Below are positions 8,297-17,147 of a stretch of 64,000 nucleotides of DNA, in pieces (the stretch's first letter is position 1; every line of letters begins with the position of its first letter). Source of the DNA: Streptomyces seoulensis (GTDB taxonomy: Bacteria > Actinomycetota > Actinomycetes > Streptomycetales > Streptomycetaceae). The stretch lies in NCBI RefSeq assembly GCF_004328625.1, contig NZ_CP032229.1, forward strand, positions 3,224,001-3,288,000, given 5' to 3'. A program made the translations under genes and the position numbers. The notes beneath the pieces are model-generated. The model did not search any database. It saw nothing but the letters and a program-made list of their open reading frames with translations, and was not told where the DNA came from.

Positions 8297-8947
8297 ATGC
8301 AAACGGCCACCAGGCAGCCACCCGCCGCCGACCGCGTCTACACCCACGTCAAGCAGGGCGTCCTCGACCGCCGGTACGAGGGTGGCACCCTCCTCACCGA
8401 GGGCGAGCTGGCCGAGGCGGTCGGGGTGTCCCGTACCCCCGTCCGCGAGGCGCTGCTGCGGCTGGAGGCCGAGGGGCTGATCCGGCTGTACCCGAAGAAG
8501 GGCGCGCTGGTGCTGCCGGTCTCCGCGCAGGAGATCGCCGACGTGGTGGAGACCCGGCTGCTGGTCGAGGAGCACGCCGCCCGCAAGGCGGTCCCCGCGC
8601 CGCCCGCCCTGCTGGACCGGCTCGCCGAGCTGCTCCAGCGGCAGCGGGAGCAGGCCGCGGCGGGCGACTTCGCCGCCGCCGCCGTCACCGACCGCTGCTT
8701 CCACGCCGAGATCGTGCGCAGCGGCGGCAACGAGATCCTCTCCCGCCTCTACGACCAGCTCCGCGACCGCCAGCTGCGGATGGGCGTCGCCGTGATGCAC
8801 TCGCACCCCGACCGGATCGCCAAGACCCTCACCGAGCACGCCGAGATCCTCGACGCGCTGCGCGCCGGGGACGCGGAGGCGGCGGTCGGGCTGGTGCACC
8901 GGCATGTCGACTGGTTCTCCGGGCTGGCGCGCGGGGAGGTCCGATGA
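8297..8947 (+). CDS. GntR-family transcriptional regulator (FadR/FCD type)
   Basis: DNA-binding repressor of 216 aa. The N-terminal winged helix-turn-helix spans about residues 10-75, with the recognition region TEGELAEAVGVSRTPVREALLRLEAEGLI. The C-terminal FCD ligand-binding domain spans about 85-210. It is helical with the metal-ligand-like FHAEI and HAEILDAL segments, the arrangement in FadR-subfamily proteins that bind carboxylic acids. The stop overlaps the MFS transporter start (ATGA), so the regulator most likely controls uptake or efflux by its partner and itself. The start at 8297 follows a -10-like TATCCT by 6 nt; GTG 8291 is an alternative. The ligand is unknown. Confidence 0.88.
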   Translation: MQTATRQPPAADRVYTHVKQGVLDRRYEGGTLLTEGELAEAVGVSRTPVREALLRLEAEGLIRLYPKKGALVLPVSAQEIADVVETRLLVEEHAARKAVPAPPALLDRLAELLQRQREQAAAGDFAAAAVTDRCFHAEIVRSGGNEILSRLYDQLRDRQLRMGVAVMHSHPDRIAKTLTEHAEILDALRAGDAEAAVGLVHRHVDWFSGLARGEVR

Positions 8948-10248
8948 GCCGGGCCACGACCACCCTGCCGGGTGACCCTCCGGGCGGCCGCCGGGCCGTC
9001 GCCGTGTGGTCCATAGGCGTCGCGGTCTACTTCGTCGCCGTCATCTTCCGCACCTCGCTCGGTGTGGCCGGCCTGGACGCGGCGGACCGCTTCCATGTGA
9101 ACGCCTCCGCGCTGTCCACGTTCTCGATCCTCCAACTGCTCGTGTACGCGGGCATGCAGATACCCGTCGGCCTGCTGGTCGACCGGCTCGGCACGAAGAA
9201 GGTGCTGTGCCTGGGCGCGGTGCTGTTCACGGCCGGACAGCTCGGCTTCGCCTTCTCCCCTTCGTACGGCACCGCCCTCGCCTCCCGCGCGCTGCTGGGC
9301 TGCGGGGACGCGATGACCTTCATCAGTGTGCTGCGGCTCGGCACCCGGTGGTTCCCGGCCCGGCGCGGGCCGTTCGTCGCGCAGCTCGCCGGGCTGGTCG
9401 GCATGGCGGGCAACCTCGTCTCCACCCTGGTGCTGGCCCGGCTGCTGCACGGGCTCGGCTGGACCCCGGCGTTCGCGGGCAGCGCGGTCGCGGGCGTGGT
9501 GGTGCTGGTGCTGACCCTGCTGTTCCTCAGGGACCACCCCGAGGGGTTCGAGCCGGAGCCCTTCCCGCACCAGGGCGCCGCGTATGTGCGCCGGCAGATC
9601 GCGGAGGCGTGGCGGGAGCCCGGTACCCGGCTGGGGATGTGGGTGCACTTCACCACCCAGTTCCCGGCGATGGTCTTCCTGCTGCTGTGGGGGCTGCCGT
9701 TCCTGGTGCAGGCGCAGGGGCTCAGCCGGGCCACCGCTGGTGAGCTGCTCACCCTGGTGGTGCTCTCCAACATGGTGGTCGGGCTGGTCTACGGCCAGGT
9801 CGTCGCCCGGCACCACGCGGCCCGGCTCCCGCTGGCGCTCGGTACGGTCGCCGCGACGGCCGTCATGTGGGCGCTGACCCTCGCCTGGCCGGGCGCGCAC
9901 GCGCCGATGCCGCTGCTGCTGGCGCTCTGCGTGGTGCTCGGCGCCTGCGGCCCCGCCTCCATGCTCGGCTTCGACTTCGCCCGCCCCGCGAACCCGCCCG
10001 AGCGTCAGGGCACCGCCTCCGGCATCACCAACATGGGCGGTTTCATCGCCTCCATGACCACCCTCTTCGCCATCGGCGTCCTCCTCGACGCCACCGGCGA
10101 CGACTACTCCGTCGCCTTCTGCGCCGTCTTCGTCCTCCAGGCCCTCGGTCTCACCCAGATCCTCCGCCTCCGCACCCGAGCGGCCCGCCGCGAACGGGAA
10201 CGACTGGTGGCGAGCCGGGTGGAAACGGTGCACGTACCGGCGGCGTAG
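8944..10248 (+). CDS. Major facilitator superfamily transporter
   Basis: Membrane transporter of 434 aa with about 12 hydrophobic helices. The MFS loop motif between helices 2 and 3 appears as GLLVDRLGTKKVL near residue 80. A central hydrophilic loop (FEPEPFPHQ region) separates the two six-helix halves. The ATG at 8944 overlaps the gntR stop by four bases, so the pair is translationally coupled. The substrate is not evident. The MFS subgroup with a GntR partner often handles organic acids or sugars, but that is inference. Confidence 0.87.
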   Translation: MSRATTTLPGDPPGGRRAVAVWSIGVAVYFVAVIFRTSLGVAGLDAADRFHVNASALSTFSILQLLVYAGMQIPVGLLVDRLGTKKVLCLGAVLFTAGQLGFAFSPSYGTALASRALLGCGDAMTFISVLRLGTRWFPARRGPFVAQLAGLVGMAGNLVSTLVLARLLHGLGWTPAFAGSAVAGVVVLVLTLLFLRDHPEGFEPEPFPHQGAAYVRRQIAEAWREPGTRLGMWVHFTTQFPAMVFLLLWGLPFLVQAQGLSRATAGELLTLVVLSNMVVGLVYGQVVARHHAARLPLALGTVAATAVMWALTLAWPGAHAPMPLLLALCVVLGACGPASMLGFDFARPANPPERQGTASGITNMGGFIASMTTLFAIGVLLDATGDDYSVAFCAVFVLQALGLTQILRLRTRAARRERERLVASRVETVHVPAA

Positions 10249-10255
10249 CCGACTC

Positions 10256-10987
10256 TCAACGCTGGACCGGGACCAGCGTCAGGTACGCCATCCCCAGGAT
10301 GCCCCGGTAGCTCATCCACTGGGCGCGGTGGCGGTCGAGGCGGTCGCGGACCTCGGTCGCGTCCGGGTGGGCGGCGAGCCAGACCTCCTGGTCGGCCTGG
10401 TAGGCCGATTCGAAGTGGTCCCACTCCGGGAGAGTTGCCGTCTCCGTCCATTCCGGGCGGAAGCCCGACGCGACGGCGAGGTCGAGGAGGGCGGGGAGGG
10501 TGAGGTGGTCGGAGGTCGCGGCGCCGGGCCACATGCCCGCCAGCTCGGCGGAGGTGGGCGTCCGTTCCCAGATGCCCTCGCCCAGCAGCACCCGGCCCCC
10601 GTCGGCCACCAGCCCCCGCAGCGAGCGCAGGGCTTCCGCCGTGGGGCAGTCGGCGTCGGACAGGGACTGGCTGGCGCCCACGCACAGGACGAGGTCGGCG
10701 GGGCCGTGGGCGGTGTCGCGGGCGGACTCGGCCAGGAAGCCGGCCCGTCCCGCCAGGCCCCGCTCCTCCGCCGCCCGGCGCCCCCGGGCGAGGTCGGACT
10801 CGTCCAGATCGATGCCCGTGCCCCGCGCCTCCGGGACCGCCTCCAGTACCCGGAGCAGCAGCTCGCCCCAGCCGCAGCCGATGTCGAGGACGGTGCGGGG
10901 GCGGTTCGCGGAGAGGCGGCCGACGATCGCGTCGGCGCGGGCGGAGGAGAGCGGGCCGTGGAAGGTGAGGCGGGTGTGGGTGGTCAT
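10256..10987 (-). CDS. SAM-dependent methyltransferase, class I
   Basis: A 243-aa protein with a Rossmann methyltransferase fold. Motif I VLDIGCGWGELLL lies at about residues 34-46. An acidic strand-2 end GIDLDESDL is near 59, and the DLVLCVGASQSL motif IV is near 100. No substrate-specific domain is visible. It faces the MFS gene convergently with 7 nt between stops. The start is well placed at MTTHTRLTF. Confidence 0.85.
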   Translation of the reverse strand: MTTHTRLTFHGPLSSARADAIVGRLSANRPRTVLDIGCGWGELLLRVLEAVPEARGTGIDLDESDLARGRRAAEERGLAGRAGFLAESARDTAHGPADLVLCVGASQSLSDADCPTAEALRSLRGLVADGGRVLLGEGIWERTPTSAELAGMWPGAATSDHLTLPALLDLAVASGFRPEWTETATLPEWDHFESAYQADQEVWLAAHPDATEVRDRLDRHRAQWMSYRGILGMAYLTLVPVQR

Positions 10988-11044
10988 GGCGGGGACGGTA
11001 ACGGCGTCCCGGACACCCTGGCACCCCGTTAACCCGGACCCCCG

Positions 11045-11100
11045 GGCACCCGATCAACCCGGGCCCCGGCACCCGATCAACCGGACCCGGCACCCGATCA
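11045..11100. repeat. Three short direct repeats of GGCACCCGATCA
   Basis: Identical 12-mers at 11045-11056, 11068-11079 and 11089-11100, spaced 21-23 bp. A weaker related sequence (GGCACCCCGTTAA) lies near 11020. The array sits between the methyltransferase start and the stop of the next minus-strand gene. The repeats are on one face at roughly two helical turns, which could suit protein binding, or could be simple slippage. Confidence 0.7.
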
Positions 11101-11105
11101 GAGGG

Positions 11106-11930
11106 TCACGGCGTGACCGCGAAGTTCCGCAGGATCGCCGCCGTCAGTTCCGGATCGCCCTCGGCCTTGATGCTGTCGCCCGCCTTCTCCGCGCTGATCC
11201 GCCCGCAGGCCAGCCGGAAGTACGTCTCCCAGTCGAGGCTGAAGCTCGCGGCGGGCCCGAGCGCGGGCGCCGTCTCCAGCGTGCCCCTGCCCTGGATGTC
11301 GACGCGGATCGTGCGCAGGAACTCCACCGGGCCGTGCACGTCGAAGACGATCGCCGAACTGCGCGGCGCCTCGGCCTCCTTGGCGACCACCTTGGGCAGC
11401 CCGGCCAGCAGCAGGTCGCGGGTGACCAGCGCGCCGGGCGAGTCGAGGTTGCCCGGACGCCCGAGGGCGGTACGCAGATCCTGCTCGTGCACCCAGACGT
11501 CGAACGCCCGCATCCGCATGGCGAGTTCGAGGGTGATCTCCTTGCCCATCGGCCCCCGGACCACCGTGTCGGGCTGCCGGGACTCGTTGCGGATCTGCCG
11601 GTTGCGCCGGATGACCGTGTACTCCAGCTCCGACGTCATCTCCGGCGCCGTGTGGTGGCGGCGCACGTCGACCTGCATCTCCATGTACCGCTGCGCCTCG
11701 TTGGTGACGTGGAAGAGGTCGCGGGGCAGCGTGTGGATCGGCCGGGGGTCGCCGAGCATCTCGCAGTCCAGCCCGATGACATGGGAGACCACGTCCCGCA
11801 CCGACCACCCGGGGCACGGCGTACGCCGGTTCCACTCGGCCTCGGCCAGCGGGTTCACCAGCTCGGATATCGCGTCGATCGAGTGGTTCCAGGCGTCGGC
11901 GTAGGGCTGGAGGGTGGGATGCAGACTCAC
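11106..11930 (-). CDS. Maleylpyruvate isomerase-like (mycothiol-type) protein
   Basis: 274-aa protein with the DinB-like four-helix domain typical of actinobacterial mycothiol-dependent maleylpyruvate isomerases (TIGR03083 type). The signature region WNRRTPCPGWSVRDVVSHVIG is near residues 33-53, and a conserved helix MRMRAFDVWVHEQDLR is near 140-155. The family has a metal site made of His residues, consistent with the H in VSHVIG and WVHEQD. The function may be mycothiol-linked detoxification. I used GTG 11930 with GAGGGG about 9 nt upstream. The frame extends 75 nt further, but that part overlaps the nitrilase promoter region. Confidence 0.75.
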   Translation of the reverse strand: MSLHPTLQPYADAWNHSIDAISELVNPLAEAEWNRRTPCPGWSVRDVVSHVIGLDCEMLGDPRPIHTLPRDLFHVTNEAQRYMEMQVDVRRHHTAPEMTSELEYTVIRRNRQIRNESRQPDTVVRGPMGKEITLELAMRMRAFDVWVHEQDLRTALGRPGNLDSPGALVTRDLLLAGLPKVVAKEAEAPRSSAIVFDVHGPVEFLRTIRVDIQGRGTLETAPALGPAASFSLDWETYFRLACGRISAEKAGDSIKAEGDPELTAAILRNFAVTP

Positions 11931-12127
11931 GGAACAGGACCCCTCGGCGGTCGGTACACGGGCAGAATCGGCGGCTGCACTGGGCGGGTGTCGTATGACC
12001 CCCACGCTCTCGGCATGCGCGAGCAGGGGGGACCCCCAAGTTACGCTGCTCCGATACCCCCCGGCAGTGCTTTCGTGTGACGATCGTAGGCCCGTGGGAA
12101 CGACTCGAATGCCAGGACGGTGGTAGT

Positions 12128-12922
12128 GTGCGCGCCTCGCTGATCCAGATCCGTGTGGACGAGAGCGAATCCGTGGCCGGACGGCGCCTGCGCGCGGCGG
12201 ACCTCGTACGCGGCGAGGCGGACGCCGGCCTTGTGGTGCTGCCCGAGCTGTGGACCACCGGGGCGTTCGCCTACGACACGTTCGCCACCGAGGCCGAGCC
12301 GCTGGACGGCCCCACCCACGAGGTGATGGCCCGGGCGGCCAAGGACGCGGGCGTCTGGCTGCACGCCGGGTCGATCCCGGAGCGGGACCCCGACGGCACC
12401 CTCTACAACACCGCGCTCGTCTTCGCCCCCTCCGGTGAACTCGCCGCCTCCTACCGGAAGATCCACCGGTTCGGCTTCGACCAGGGCGAGGCCGTGCTGA
12501 TGGGCGCCGGGAGCGAACCCGTCACCCTCGCCCTGCCGGAGACCACCGTCGGCCTCGCCACCTGCTACGACCTGCGCTTCCCGGAACTCTTCCGCACCCT
12601 CACCGACGCCGGCGCCGAGACCCTCGTCGTCTCCGCGGGCTGGCCCGAGCGCCGCCGCGCCCACTGGACGCTGCTGGCGCAGGCGCGGGCGGTGGAGAAC
12701 CAGGCATACGTCCTCGCCTGTGGAACGGCCGGTACGCACGCCGGAGTTCCCCAGGCGGGTCACTCGATCGTGGTGGACCCGTGGGGCGAGGTGCTGGCCG
12801 AGGCGGGACCGGACGAGGAGGTGCTCCGGGTGGAGTTCGACCCGGCGAAGGTCCCGGCGACCCGTGAGCAGTTCCCCGCGCTGAAGGACCGCGTCCTCGG
12901 CCTGGAAGCGCCCCGCCGCTGA
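12128..12922 (+). CDS. Carbon-nitrogen hydrolase (nitrilase family)
   Basis: 264-aa amidase of the nitrilase superfamily, probably hydrolysing a linear omega-amide such as a deaminated glutathione or glutamine product. The catalytic triad is visible: Glu in VLPELW (about residue 41), Lys in YRKIHRF (about 111) and Cys in ATCYDLRFPE (about 145). The GTG at 12128 is preceded by AGGACGG. The upstream in-frame ATG would add 17 residues without family similarity. Divergent from the isomerase-like gene. Confidence 0.87.
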   Translation: MRASLIQIRVDESESVAGRRLRAADLVRGEADAGLVVLPELWTTGAFAYDTFATEAEPLDGPTHEVMARAAKDAGVWLHAGSIPERDPDGTLYNTALVFAPSGELAASYRKIHRFGFDQGEAVLMGAGSEPVTLALPETTVGLATCYDLRFPELFRTLTDAGAETLVVSAGWPERRRAHWTLLAQARAVENQAYVLACGTAGTHAGVPQAGHSIVVDPWGEVLAEAGPDEEVLRVEFDPAKVPATREQFPALKDRVLGLEAPRR

Positions 12923-12952
12923 GCCTCAGCCGCTGAGCCCCCGCCGCAGCCC

Positions 12953-13447
12953 TCAGTCGTCCTCCCGCTCCTTCTCCGCCAGGTGGATCACGCACACCGC
13001 CACCGCGATGAGCAGCGCCGGGTCGGCGTCCTCCCGTACGACGTCGACCGTGTAGGTGTCGCGGACGGTGAGCCAGCGGCGGGAGATCACCGCGAGGAGT
13101 TCGCCCTGGTACTCGATGGCGAACTCGCGGTCCAGGATCTTGCCGCTGATGTCGAGTTCGGTGCCGTCGACCAGATCGACGCGGTAGTGGTTGCGCAGCA
13201 GGGAGAGCCGCTTGCGGCGGATGGTGGCGAGGTCCTCGCCGTCCCGCTGGATCACCATGGTGTCGCGCAGGGCGAACATCTTCTGGTGGATGTCGATGAG
13301 GACGTTGCCCGCGGTGTCCTTCAGCTCGAAGGTGTCCCGCAGCCGCATGGCCTTGCCGTCGACGAGGAAGACCTTGCGGCCGTTCTCGTCCTCGATCCAG
13401 TAGTCGTCGCCGATGCCCAGCAGCCGGTCGCGCACGAGGAGTCTCAT
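12953..13447 (-). CDS. LURP-one-related (tubby-like fold) protein
   Basis: 164-aa cytoplasmic protein made of repeated short beta strands: YWIEDENGRKVFLVDGKAMRL, LKDTAGNVLIDIHQK, and further units. This matches the LURP-one-related/scramblase-like beta-barrel family (DUF567 type) common in actinomycetes. The molecular function is unknown. I used ATG 13447 (MRLLVRDRL), with GGGGAAG upstream; the longer frame to 13483 overlaps the end of the neighbouring regulator gene. The charged EKEREDD tail is typical. Confidence 0.78.
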   Translation of the reverse strand: MRLLVRDRLLGIGDDYWIEDENGRKVFLVDGKAMRLRDTFELKDTAGNVLIDIHQKMFALRDTMVIQRDGEDLATIRRKRLSLLRNHYRVDLVDGTELDISGKILDREFAIEYQGELLAVISRRWLTVRDTYTVDVVREDADPALLIAVAVCVIHLAEKEREDD

Positions 13448-13479
13448 GTCTGAAGCGCTTCCCCGGCGCGAGGCGTTCC

Positions 13480-14469
13480 TCACCGCGCGGCGGGCCCGAA
13501 CCGCTTCCGGTAGGCGGACGGGCTCAGTCCGGTCTCCCGGCGCAGCCGTGCCCGCAGGTTGGCCGCGGTGCCCAGTCCCGAGCGGGCGGCGACCACGTCG
13601 AGCCGGGTCTCCCCACGCTCGATCAGCCGGCAGGCCAGCGCCACCCGTTCACCGGTGAGCCAGGCCAGCGGGGTGGTGCCGAGGCGGTCGCGGAACCGGC
13701 GGTGCAGGGTGGCGGGGGAGACGGCCGCGCGGGCGGCGAGGTCGGCCACGGTGAGCGGTTCGCCGAGCCGTTCCTGCGCCCAGGCGAGCAGCGGGCCGAG
13801 CGAGACGTCGGGCACCTCGGGCAGCGGGCGCTCCACGAACTGCCGCTGTCCGCCGTCCCGGTGTGCGGCGAAGACCAGGCGCCGGGAGACCGCGCCCGCG
13901 ATCTCGGCGCCGTGATCGCGCCGCCAGAGGTACAGCCCGAGGTCGAGCGCGGCCGCGCTGCCGGAGGCGGAGAGCACGTCCCCGTCGTCGACGAAGAGCA
14001 CGTCCGGCTCCAGCAGCACCTCGGGGTGCAGCCGCCGGAAGGTCTCGGCCCACCGCCAGTGGGTGGCGGCCCGGCGCCCGTCGAGCAGCCCGGCCTCGGC
14101 GAGCGCGAAGGTGCCGGTGCAGAAGCTGACGATCCGGGTGCCCCGCGCGTGCGCGCGCCGGATCGCGTCCCGTACGGCGGCCTCGCGCGGGACCACGTTG
14201 TCCGGCCGGCCGGGCACGATCAGGGTGTCCGCGCCGTCCACCGCGTCCAGCCCGGCCAGGTCGGTCAGGGTCAGGAAGCCGTGGTTCATCCGCACCTCGT
14301 GGGTCGGCGCGCACACCGTGACCTCGTACAGCGGGACGGGAAGGCCCAGTTCGGGGCGGGGCAGGCCGAACAGCTCGGTGGCGACACCCACCTCGAACGG
14401 GTTGGTGCCGGCGTCCACCAGCACGGCGACCCGATGGGTGCGCGGCACCTGCGAGGATTCTTGCGCCAT
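13480..14469 (-). CDS. GlxA-family transcriptional regulator (DJ-1/PfpI + AraC)
   Basis: 329-aa AraC-type activator. The N-terminal class I glutamine amidotransferase-like (DJ-1/PfpI) sensor spans about residues 12-190, including the conserved nucleophile-position cysteine in SFCTGTFALAEAG (about C116). The C-terminal double helix-turn-helix of AraC type spans about 215-325, with LTVADLAARAAVSPATLHRRFRD in the first HTH. It is divergent from the cupin gene with only 51 bp between starts, so it probably controls the cupin gene. The ligand is unknown. Confidence 0.88.
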   Translation of the reverse strand: MAQESSQVPRTHRVAVLVDAGTNPFEVGVATELFGLPRPELGLPVPLYEVTVCAPTHEVRMNHGFLTLTDLAGLDAVDGADTLIVPGRPDNVVPREAAVRDAIRRAHARGTRIVSFCTGTFALAEAGLLDGRRAATHWRWAETFRRLHPEVLLEPDVLFVDDGDVLSASGSAAALDLGLYLWRRDHGAEIAGAVSRRLVFAAHRDGGQRQFVERPLPEVPDVSLGPLLAWAQERLGEPLTVADLAARAAVSPATLHRRFRDRLGTTPLAWLTGERVALACRLIERGETRLDVVAARSGLGTAANLRARLRRETGLSPSAYRKRFGPAAR

Positions 14470-14520
14470 ATGCGATTCCTAGCACTCGTGTGGTCCGCGC
14501 ACACACCCCACGATGAGCAC

Positions 14521-14916
14521 ATGGCAACCGAACAGCCCCGCTCCCTCCCCGACGTCCTCGCCTCCTTCAGCGACCGCTGGAGCCCCCGCGTCGTCGCGTC
14601 GGTCAACGACTACGACGTGCGCGTGGCCAAGGTCGAGGGCGAGCACCTCTGGCACGCGCACGACGACACCGACGAGTTCTTCCTCGTCCTGACCGGCGAA
14701 CTCCACATCGCCCTGCGCGAGCCGGCCGGTGAGCGCACGGTCGTCCTGCGCCAGGGCTCGGTCTTCACCGTCCCGCGCGGCACCGAGCACAAGCCGTACG
14801 CCCCGGTGCCCACCGAGATCCTGATGCTGGAACCCACCGGCACCCTGAGTATGGGCGACCGACACGAAGAGATCCCGGACCATGTGGACGCCACCACCGG
14901 ACACACCCTGGACTGA
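14521..14916 (+). CDS. Single-domain cupin protein
   Basis: 131-aa small beta-barrel protein. Cupin motif 1 is HAHDDTDEFFLVLTGEL (about residues 44-60) with the metal-binding His, His and Glu. Motif 2 is GSVFTVPRGTEHKPYA (about 78-93) with the last His. A metal ion is therefore likely bound. It may be an isomerase, dioxygenase or small-molecule binder; the sequence does not discriminate. It is divergent from the GlxA regulator and followed 31 bp later by the thioredoxin/NHL gene. Confidence 0.82.
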   Translation: MATEQPRSLPDVLASFSDRWSPRVVASVNDYDVRVAKVEGEHLWHAHDDTDEFFLVLTGELHIALREPAGERTVVLRQGSVFTVPRGTEHKPYAPVPTEILMLEPTGTLSMGDRHEEIPDHVDATTGHTLD

Positions 14917-14947
14917 GCCCCGCCCGTCCTGGTGGCACCCTTGAAGC

Positions 14948-16807
14948 ATGAACGACTCCGCTTCTCGACGTGTCCGTGTCCGAGCCCCCGAGCTGGTCGG
15001 CAAGGGCGGCTGGCTGAACACAGGCGATCAGCAGTACACCCTGGCCGACCTGCGAGGACGCATCGTCATCCTCGACTTCTGGACGTTCTGCTGCATCAAC
15101 TGCCTGCACGTCCTGGACGAGCTGCGGGAGCTGGAGGAGCGGCACCGGGACACCGTGGTCGTCGTCGGCGTGCACTCCCCGAAGTTCGTGCACGAGGCCG
15201 AGCACCAGTCGGTCGTGGACGCGGTCGAGCGGTACGGCGTGGAGCACCCCGTGCTGGACGACCCGGAGCTGGCCACCTGGAAGCAGTACGCGGTACGCGC
15301 CTGGCCGACGCTGGTGGTGATCGACCCGGAGGGGTACGTGGTCGCCCAGCACGCCGGTGAGGGGCATGTGCACGCCATCGAGCGGCTGGTCGAGGAGCTG
15401 GAGGCCGAGCACGAGGCCAAGGGCACCCTGCGCCGGGGCGACGGCCCCTATGTGGCGCCGGAGCCGGAGCCGACCGTGCTGCGCTTCCCCGGCAAGGCGC
15501 TGCTGCTGCCCTCGGGGAACTTCCTGGTCAGCGACACCACCCGGCACCAGCTGGTCGAGCTGGCCGAGGACGGCGAGTCCGTGGTGCGCCGGATCGGCTC
15601 CGGTGAGCGAGGCTTCACGGACGGCTCCGCCGACGCGGCGTCCTTCAACGAGCCGCAGGGTCTCGCGCTGCTGGACGACGGCTCCGTGGTCGTCGCCGAC
15701 ACCGTGAACCACGCCCTGCGCCGCCTGGACCTCGCCTCCGGCGCGGTCACCACCCTGGCCGGCACCGGCAGGCAGTGGATGCAGGGCGCCCCCACCTCCG
15801 GCCCGGCCCGTGAGGTCGCGCTGTCCTCACCGTGGGACGTGGCCCTCTTCGGCGGCAAGGTGTGGATCGCCATGGCGGGCGTGCACCAGCTCTGGACGTA
15901 CGACCCGGAGGCGGGGACCGTCGAGGTCGCGGCCGGCACCACCAACGAGGGTCTGGTGGACGGGCCCGGCGCCGAGGCGTGGTTCGCGCAGCCCTCCGGG
16001 CTCGCGGCGACGGAGGAGCGGCTGTGGCTCGCGGACTCCGAGACCTCCGCGCTGCGCTGGGTGGACCGGGACGGCGCCGTGCACACCGCCGTCGGCACCG
16101 GTCTGTTCGACTTCGGCCACCGGGACGGCGAGGCCGGGCAGGCCCTGCTCCAGCACCCGCTGGGCGTCACCGCGCTGCCGGACGGCTCGGTCGCCGTGGC
16201 CGACACCTACAACCACGCGCTGCGCCGCTACGACCCCGCCACCGGCGAGGTCACCACGCTCGCCACCGATCTGCGCGAGCCGAGCGACGCGGTGCTCGTC
16301 GGCGACGACATCGTGGTCGTGGAGTCCGCCGGGCACCGGCTGACCCGGCTGCGGCTGCCCGAGGAGGCGGTCCGCGTGGAGGCGGTCGCCCACCGCACCC
16401 AGCGCGCGGCCACCGAGGTGGCCCCCGGCAGGCTGCGGCTGGACGTGATCTTCCAGGCCCCGGCGGGCCAGAAGCTGGACACCCGCTACGGCCCCTCGAC
16501 CCGGCTGCTGGTCTCCGCGACCCCGCCCGAGCTGCTGCTCAAGGGCGAGGGCGCGGACAGCGACCTGAGCCGGGAGCTGGAGCTGGACCCGTCCGTCACC
16601 GAGGGCGTGCTGCACGTCTCCGCGATGGCCGCCTCCTGCGACGACCCCGCTGGGGGCACCTCCCGGTCGAAGACTGGGGGAGAGTACCCGGCCTGCCACG
16701 TCCACCAGCAGGACTGGGGCGTCCCGGTGCGCCTCGTTGAGGGCGCGGCGGACCGCCTGCCGCTGGTGCTGGCGGGCCTGGACGAGGGTGCGGGCGACGC
16801 GCGCTGA
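14948..16807 (+). CDS. Thioredoxin-like/NHL-repeat protein (NHLRC2-like)
   Basis: 619-aa protein with a thioredoxin-fold domain (about residues 15-150) fused to an NHL beta-propeller (about 180-480) and a C-terminal beta domain, the NHLRC2 architecture. The redox site is CCINC near residues 45-49. NHL units show as FNEPQGLALLDDGSVVVADTVNHALRRLD-like blocks. There is no signal peptide, so it is cytoplasmic. The unusual part is near residues 566-578 in the C-terminal domain, where a 34-bp Streptomyces-type repetitive element is inserted in frame. The element adds a low-complexity Gly/Ser/Thr/Lys stretch but keeps the reading frame open. Confidence 0.85.
   Translation: MNDSASRRVRVRAPELVGKGGWLNTGDQQYTLADLRGRIVILDFWTFCCINCLHVLDELRELEERHRDTVVVVGVHSPKFVHEAEHQSVVDAVERYGVEHPVLDDPELATWKQYAVRAWPTLVVIDPEGYVVAQHAGEGHVHAIERLVEELEAEHEAKGTLRRGDGPYVAPEPEPTVLRFPGKALLLPSGNFLVSDTTRHQLVELAEDGESVVRRIGSGERGFTDGSADAASFNEPQGLALLDDGSVVVADTVNHALRRLDLASGAVTTLAGTGRQWMQGAPTSGPAREVALSSPWDVALFGGKVWIAMAGVHQLWTYDPEAGTVEVAAGTTNEGLVDGPGAEAWFAQPSGLAATEERLWLADSETSALRWVDRDGAVHTAVGTGLFDFGHRDGEAGQALLQHPLGVTALPDGSVAVADTYNHALRRYDPATGEVTTLATDLREPSDAVLVGDDIVVVESAGHRLTRLRLPEEAVRVEAVAHRTQRAATEVAPGRLRLDVIFQAPAGQKLDTRYGPSTRLLVSATPPELLLKGEGADSDLSRELELDPSVTEGVLHVSAMAASCDDPAGGTSRSKTGGEYPACHVHQQDWGVPVRLVEGAADRLPLVLAGLDEGAGDAR
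16649..16682 (+). repeat. Dispersed GC-rich repeat element inside a coding sequence
   Basis: A 34-bp unit beginning GCTGGGGGCACCTCCC and ending GACTGGGGGAG. It resembles a short repeat family that I recall from many Streptomyces genomes, usually in intergenic DNA. Here it sits inside the NHL gene, in frame, and encodes residues between CDDP and YPACH. No second full copy occurs in this window. Confidence 0.6.
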
Positions 16808-16808
16808 A

Positions 16809-17054
16809 TCAGGCGCCGTAGCCGTCCGAGTAGCCGTCGCGCGGCGTGTGCCGCTCCTCCTCCACCACCCGGGTGGGCGGGACCACCACGCGGCGGCGCC
16901 GGGCGATGCCGCTGAAGGTCACCAGGCCGATCAGACCGGCGGCCATGAAGATGATGCCGACCAGGTCGAGGTTGACGCCGTTCATGTGCCAGTCGGTGGC
17001 AAATGTGAGGATCGCTCCCACGGCTATCAGGATGATGCATCCGCCGATGCCCAT
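16809..17054 (-). CDS. Small two-helix membrane protein (DUF6458-like)
   Basis: 81-aa protein with two hydrophobic helices (about residues 3-20 and 30-48), then a basic RRRR stop-transfer and an acidic, Tyr-rich tail. This matches a small actinobacterial family annotated as DUF6458. Function unknown. It is convergent with the thioredoxin/NHL gene, with stops one base apart. Confidence 0.75.
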   Translation of the reverse strand: MGIGGCIILIAVGAILTFATDWHMNGVNLDLVGIIFMAAGLIGLVTFSGIARRRRVVVPPTRVVEEERHTPRDGYSDGYGA

Positions 17055-17147
17055 GAGGCCCTGCCTCCCTACTAGGTTCCGGAATCTCCGGTCCCGTTCG
17101 GCGGGTACCCCCCATCCGCCCGGTTAGCCGCCCGACCGGGTTGTCGA

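Noticed and set aside
12026..12043. GGGGGGACCCCC as a second copy of the repeat element
   Set aside because: It shares only the G/C-rich core, not the full unit. I would not call it the same element without a genome-wide comparison.
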